Source: Apodemus sylvaticus (lineage: Eukaryota; Chordata; Mammalia; Rodentia; Muridae). Taken from it: a stretch of DNA of 64,000 nucleotides. Under the pieces are notes generated by a model. The model did no database searches. It was not told the DNA's origin and saw only the letters and a program-made list of their open reading frames with translations. The stretch lies in assembly GCF_947179515.1 (NCBI RefSeq), contig NC_067485.1, positions 76,647,346 to 76,711,345 on the forward strand, in the 5' to 3' direction. The position numbers and the translations under genes were made by a program. Below, piece after piece: positions 58,391-64,000 of the stretch. Numbering within the stretch: the first letter of the stretch is position 1; each line of letters opens with the position of its first letter.

Positions 58391-59479
58391 ATCTTGTGAT
58401 GATAACCAGTAGCTCTCATTCTTTCAATTTCATCAGACTCAAGAGAGGGTCATGAGGCTTGTATCCAAATGATTCAATGAACAGGCCCAATAAATAAAAC
58501 AATCATATTTCAGGACATATATACAAAGTAAGTTTAACAGAAGGTTGAAGAAGCAAAAATAAAGAATAAGCAAGGTAAAATAAATCAATTGAAGTTTTCT
58601 CATTTGAACTCAGAGTAGGAAAGAAGATGCCTCACAAATGACCTGCTATCAATTTAATTTAAATCCCAGAAGAGAAAGGACAAGGATGCAGAGATGTCTA
58701 CTTGGAAATCAGAGGCTTATTTAAACATACTTAAACATCCACCCAAGAATCTCAGAGGTGAAACAGACCAATAAAAGGTAGTAACTTAAAAATACATCTA
58801 ATTATATCATACTTAAATTATCAGAAAGGACAACTTCAAATCAATTAGGTCATTGAAACATGGGTGGGAATGGGTGGGGAGATGTACTATATAAGAAAAA
58901 GTCATGAAACAAAAGAGACAATACTAGATAATTTAAAAAAATACTGAGCATCTTAAGAGAAGGGGTCAGCAGGGGAGATCTCAGACAGTGAACTGAAGTG
59001 GAAATTTCTGGTTTCTTTGGAGACTCAGTTGTAATGCTTTTTTGGAAAGTGTTTTATGAGAAGATGTTATTGCTGAAACAGACACATGTGAGAAATTTTG
59101 CTGAGAACAGATGTGTGGTGTTTGGAAGCTACCTGGGAAAAGGGCATGTGATGTTTTGCTAGAGTGGATGAGTGAGAGAACATCATAATGTTTGGAAAGG
59201 GTTTGTCAACAGTGGACAACATTGTGCGGCATTGGTTCACCTTGTCACTCTTTGCTGGTTTTCATTGGGCTTTGCTGACAATGGTCTTCCCTAAGGCTGC
59301 TGTAACATTCTCAGCAATTACTTGACTATATAGTATATGTTCACATCTCTAAAAAGTATCCCCTGTTATTTACCAACCAACTTACCCCATCTGCTGCAAT
59401 TTCTATTGTCATTATAATTTTGTACAATTCAGAAATTGATAAAAATGTGTTATAGTATATATAGTTTACCATACTTGAG
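58391..59479. other. unassigned sequence
   Basis: Nothing recognised. Confidence 0.4.
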
Positions 59480-60245
59480 CAATTTTCTTGTATATTTCAT
59501 GTTATTCATGGATTGATAATTATATTTTAATCACTAAATAATATTCTATCTTATGGATATACCTATAGTCTATCTATATATCATTAATTTTTATATGAAC
59601 ATCTTGATAGTTTCTGGTTATAGTGATTATGACTAAATATAATACATAGCATAAATATAAAAATCATGTACATTATTGATAGAACTCACTTGGGTAAATA
59701 GCTATACATGTGGTAAGGAGATCTTATAGTCAGGACATATTTCCATTATCAATTTTAAGAATGTCTATATGGCTTTTATTCCAAACAGCAGTGAGTACTG
59801 CTTTCTATTTCTCTGTAAACACCTGCATTCAATTGTCTCAGTAATTTTCACTGTAGTTGTCTTAACATATGGATAGTAATATCTAATATTAATTTGTAGG
59901 TTAACACATAAAATTGAACACCCTTTTATGCAGTTATTATCCTTCTGTGTATAGATTAGCTTTACTGTAGGGGTATCCGTTTATACCACTTACTCAGTCC
60001 TTGTTTATTTTATTGTCTAGATCTTAGACTTTTGTACTTTAGAAATAATTTTTAACAGATATAAATTTTGCAAATATTTTTCCATATTGTGTCATTTTTC
60101 ATTTCATTTCATGAAGCACCATCCTTCACAGAGCAGAAGTTTTAAATTTAAATAAGTTGTACATACAAACATTTATTTATGATTCATAATATCATTAATT
60201 CTATGGTCCTTTGTAAAGTTTTATCCAGCATAAACTGAAACATAA
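59480..60245 (-). mobile_element. ancient mammalian L1 (L1M-type) ORF2 C-terminal fragment
   Basis: The plus strand reads as the complement of an old mammalian L1: 'actaaataatattctatc', 'agtttctggttatagtgatt', 'tctatatggcttttattcc', 'aaattgaacacccttttatgc', 'ttttgcaaatatttttcc' and 'agcagaagttttaaattt' fall in the order of the ORF2 C-terminal half. Much more diverged than the rodent L1s, so it predates them. Confidence 0.7.
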
Positions 60246-61261
60246 TTTAATTCCTCCTGGATAAAACATATTTCTTGATCCTCTGGAAATTAATTTTGAC
60301 TTCTAATTCTTTGTTCCAGAAGAGAGCTATCACTAAAATCTTAGAATATTAAAATATTTTAGTAAAATGAATTTCACTGTCTAGCTAGTTTATAATAAAC
60401 AGTACCTTTACTTTTCTTCCATAGTGATTTCTAGACACCATATTATGGATTTAAATTATGAATATTATTAGAAAAATTAAAATCTGATTTGAAAATGAGC
60501 CAGTATGTGAAGGGAAGAATATCTGTATTCAGAAAAAAAAAAACAGTTCAATATAGCTGTGTATGCTTCAGACGTAGAAACAGTGAAAATGTCATTGCTA
60601 AAACATATGCCAGAAAATTACTATAAATAACGGATTAATTAACATTTCTGAGAAATGTTACAAGGTATCTTAATAAAATTTTCACAGATACAGACATTTG
60701 AGAAATCTGTAGAAGTCCTTTGAGGAGAAAAATCAAGTAATCGCATAAATTGGGGAAGTAACTTAAGATGTGAATAATTATTAGCTTAATGAACCATATC
60801 TGATTATCTTGTGATGACAATGAGAGCAGAATGTAGAAAAAAAATCTTAATTCATAGGTCATTTATGAAAACACAGTTTGAATTAGAATGAACAAAATAA
60901 TGTGGAACAGAAAATATAAGTAAAACACAGCTCATGTTTACAGATGTGTTATAAAATGTCGAGGAGAGCAACTAAATTTGGAGTCTCTTGCAGATTATTA
61001 AAACAATTGGTGTCAATCATAAATCAGAATTAAATTTAATTTTTCACCTATTATTTTTAGTAGCAGAACTTTACACAAAACATCATTTAAATCTTATATA
61101 TGTAAACACCCAAGTGGCTTGTATATACTAAACTTTTAAAACTCTTATGATATTATATAAGAAACACCAAAACATTTAATTATTCCAGTAATTCACTTAG
61201 TAGTAGAAGTAGTAGTAGGAGGAGGAGTCATAGTAAACAAAATTGATATTTGTAAAGGTTT
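60246..61261. other. unassigned AT-rich sequence
   Basis: No gene or named transposon. A short (GTA)n/(GGA)n run lies at about 61198-61228. Confidence 0.4.
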
Positions 61262-61478
61262 TTCTTTTTATTTATTTGTATTTGTGTTTGTGAGGGCTAT
61301 GAATTTATGCCACATATGTTTCATTCACCCAAAGAAGATAGAAGAAGGCATCCGATCTAATAAGCTGGAGTTACAGGTGGATGTAAGCCCCATCTTGAGG
61401 GGGAGGGAAACATTAGCTCCATCATCAGGAAGAGCAACACTGCTACTTAACTTTGAGGAATTGAGAAATTACAAGAAA
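61262..61478 (-). mobile_element. B3/B2-type SINE, diverged
   Basis: Reverse orientation: T/TG-rich tail complement at left, then 'gaaggcatccgatcta', 'ctggagttacaggtggatgt', 'aggaagagcaacactgctac' matching the complement of a B2/B3 SINE ending near the tRNA-like head. Confidence 0.65.
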
Positions 61479-61599
61479 TGATTATTCTTCTATTAAGCCC
61501 ATGGCATTCTGTCTATAGGAGTGGCAGGTAATAGGATTCCTAACATAATAAGTATAAATTTGCCCCACAAATTATTTTAAGCTATCTGCTTAGATACTA

Positions 61600-61875
61600 T
61601 TATCTCTGTAGTGGTCAACTACTTGAAAGGAACACTTTATTTTGGCTTACAGTTTGAGAAAATAGTGCATCGTGGCAAGAAAGGCAGGAGGCACATGAGA
61701 TAGCTATTGCACTTAGGGTCAGAAACCTAAAGGAAGTTGGCCAGTCTATCAAAAGGTGGGACATGTCCTACAGGCTCATTTCTCCAGCCATTTGCATCTG
61801 TGGTATTTTCAGTACCTTTCCAAAACAGTGTCACCTGGTTGGACTCAGTTTCCAAGAAACAGTTCTTGTTTTTTT
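61600..61875 (-). mobile_element. MaLR-like LTR, diverged
   Basis: 'ttattttggcttacagtttg', 'tagtgcatcgtggcaag', 'ttggccagtctatcaaaag' and 'ccaaaacagtgtcacc' follow the complement of the LTR family represented at 36024-36368 and 63225-63530, with many changes. Confidence 0.45.
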
Positions 61876-62189
61876 TTCACACTAAACAATCTGATTAGTT
61901 TCCAGTTGGAGTTGTTTTAAAGAGAAAGCAAAACTATATCTATGATATTGACCTGTTCTAGGTTAAACAATATATTATTGATACAATTAAGGTTTAACCA
62001 AAATGATAGATATGCAGCAAATATTGAGTTGTCCAAACACTGGCACATATCAGCTATGGACATAGTCATAAAAGCTACAAAACAGCTGTTTTTAAGTATT
62101 TGCTTAAAATTTTATTTATAGGCATAGCAAAAGAGTATCTTCTTTCACTCAGTATAGCATACTTTCCCATGATCATTAAGAAATGGAAA

Positions 62190-63115
62190 GCTGTCTCTAT
62201 CACTCCACTGGAGTTTCTGTCTGGCTATAGGATGCGGCCTCTTCAGGTTCCATATCTCCAATGTAGTAAGTCATAGGCTAAGGTCACCCCTCCCCCAACA
62301 CTGATTCTTGGGCTCTTCATCGATCCCAAGACTCTATCTGATTCTGGAGACACCTGCCATCCCTCACTCCTGTCAGTTGCACATTTCCATTCATTTTCAT
62401 GACCATCTAACTATCTCTTCTGTTCTTTCCCACATCTGGCCCTGACCCCCCCTCCCTGTGCCTCTTAACCAACCTACCCATAAACCTTTCAACCCAAGAT
62501 TTATCCTGTCTACAAGAAATGCAAGCAGGAGCAGAAACTGACCAACCAATAACCCAATTAGGGACCCACCCCATGGGCAAGCATACTCTGTTATGCTTGC
62601 AGACAGGAACATGTTGTCCTCAAGAGAGCGCACCCAGCAGCTGGCTCAGACAGACACAGACACCCACAGCGTATGGAGATTGGGGACTCGGGGAAAAATA
62701 GGAGAAAGGATTATGGGTCCTGAGGGGGAAAGCAACTGCACAGGAAGACCAACAGAGTCACCTAACTTGGACATAGGCCTCCCCACACATATGTAGCAGA
62801 TGTGCAGCTTAGCCTTCATGTGGGTCCAGGATAACTGGAATGGGGGCTACATCAAAAGATGTTGTCTGTCTGTGGGATATATTCTTCTAGCTGGGCTACC
62901 TTGTCTGGACTCAGTGGGAGAGGACACACCTAGCCTAGTAAAGAGGTTAAGTGCCAGGGTAGAGGAACATCCAGGGGGCGGCGCCCACATACATAGAAAT
63001 GAAGGGGGTGGAGTATGAGGGAAGGATTGTGGGAACGGTGACCAGGAGAGGGCCAGTGAGGGAGATATAAAGTGAATAAGTAAAACAATATAAATTAATT
63101 AAATTTTTAAAAAGA
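62190..63115 (+). mobile_element. 5'-inverted L1 3' UTR copy (element G)
   Basis: 62190-62457 is L1 3' UTR on the minus strand ('ggcctcttcaggttccatat', 'ccatccctcactcctgtcag'). 62458-63115 is plus-strand 3' UTR of the same broad L1 type ('tttatcctgtctacaagaaa', 'tatgcttgcagacagga', 'agcagatgtgcagcttagcc', 'ctaccttgtctggactcag', 'agtgaataagtaaaacaa'). Direct 3' part with A-rich end, inverted upstream part: consistent with twin priming. No ORF2 sequence beyond the 3' UTR. Confidence 0.68.
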
Positions 63116-63224
63116 AATGGAAAGATAACATGTTAGGTAAATGGAACCTGAGTCACAATTAGGCAGGCAGTGGTGTCATCATGTTATCTGTAGGCTAAGA
63201 CTCAGTGATGCTATTTATCTTAGC

Positions 63225-63530
63225 TATAGATTTACTACTGTGAACAGATGCCATGACCAAGGCAATTCTCATAAGGATAACATTTAATTGGGACTGACAT
63301 ACATGCTCAGAGGTTCAGTCCGTTATCATCAAAGTGGGAACCTGGCAACATCCAGGCAGGCATAGTACAGGAGGAGCTAAGAATTCCTCCTATTTATCTG
63401 AAGGCTGCTAGCAAAATACTGGCTTCCAGTTAGCTGTTATAAGGGTCTTAAAGCCCACACCAAGTGACACACCTACTCCAACAAGGTCACACCTCCAATA
63501 GTATCACTTGCTGGACTGAAAACATATAAA
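63225..63530 (-). mobile_element. MaLR-like solo LTR (rodent)
   Basis: 'actgtgaacagatgccatgacc', 'aggttcagtccgttatcatc', 'caacatccaggcaggcatag', 'aaagcccacaccaagtgac' and 'tccaacaaggtcacacctcc' are the complement of the LTR family interrupted at 34120/36024. Nearly complete at about 305 bp and less diverged than 61600-61875. Confidence 0.6.
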
Positions 63531-64000
63531 CAATAACACTCTATTTTTCCATTCTTTCCATCCCATTTATAGTCTTCAAGTAAATGACATTTTAAAGGAT
63601 TATGTTAGATACTTAGTGGTCCTCTTATTTGGCATTTTAGAAATACCCTATCAGGAATAAATTACTAGACTGATAGGTAATAGCAGTCAATCATAAATCG
63701 CATAATCAAACGGAAGGGGAACAATAGAGTGCTTGTAGAAAATGATTTTTAGATGTTTTATTAATCCTGAGAGACTTCACTCTTCTCAAAATCCAGATAG
63801 CGTCAAATTCTATAGATGGGACTGGGCTATTATTCTACTTCTCTCTTGAATAGAACATATATTTTATTATTTATACAATTATTATCAGTAAAGTAAATTC
63901 TTTTAGAGTGGCTCCTCTAAACATGACAAAATATTGCATTCTTCATTCAAAAAGGAAAAATAAAAAATCATCATTCTGTGATATATTTTCATTAGCATGG
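63531..64000. other. unassigned AT-rich sequence at window edge
   Basis: Nothing recognised. Confidence 0.4.

Noticed and set aside
1..64000. Rat origin
   Set aside because: No ID-type SINE was seen, the B1 copies carry Mus-type short segments, and the young L1 tail resembles mouse L1.
1..64000. X-chromosome location because of the high L1 density
   Set aside because: L1 density alone in 64 kb cannot assign a chromosome; autosomal gene-poor regions look the same.

Overview
The window looks like nuclear DNA from a mouse (genus Mus): AT-rich, with no protein-coding exon, rRNA or tRNA gene that I can recognise. Three things point to Mus. A nearly undamaged LINE-1 (L1) tail at 15365-16352 matches what I remember of young mouse L1s. 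The B1 SINE at 41431-41570 carries the short 'gatttctgagttcgag' form typical of Mus. B2, B3/B4 and MaLR-type rodent repeats are present, but no rat ID element was seen. Family names are from memory; no database was searched.

Layout. 1-972: unassigned, probably old repeat. 973-6930: a near full-length dead L1 on the minus strand (element A). 6931-12410: spacer holding an old rodent L1 piece (8785-10440) and a cluster of simple repeats. 12411-21108: a full-length dead L1 on the plus strand (element B) with its target-site duplication, carrying two later L1 insertions, one young (15365-16352) and one with an inverted 5' part (17542-19163). A and B appear to share a subfamily: the same two-monomer 5' UTR type and the same long 3' UTR. 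They lie head to head, about 5.5 kb apart. 22683-25645: a third, deleted L1 (C, minus) with an LTR-like insert. 25650-34050: mostly unassigned sequence with scattered SINEs, MaLR-like LTRs and a ~460 bp polypurine microsatellite. 34058-36368: an LTR broken by a 1.9 kb endogenous-retrovirus-like insert. 37190-43900: SINEs, an L1 3' UTR and simple repeats. 44281-47790: an old L1 split by a two-LTR MaLR-like element (44557-46526). 47800-56500: mostly unassigned with small repeats. 56630-58390 and 62190-63115: two more L1 copies with inverted 5' parts. 59480-60245: an ancient mammalian-type L1.

Nothing here looks like an operon, a host gene or a working coding system. The reading frames longer than about 150 codons are L1 ORF2 or ORF1 pieces, microsatellite translations, or (one of 169 codons at 47281-47790) a frame inside an L1 3' region. 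What the window does record is repeated retrotransposition: elements inserted into elements, three twin-priming inversions, one provirus with both LTRs, and long simple repeats able to adopt non-B DNA. I see no strong sign of a previously undescribed system. The most notable items are the large inverted pair of L1s and the nested insertions whose order can be read.
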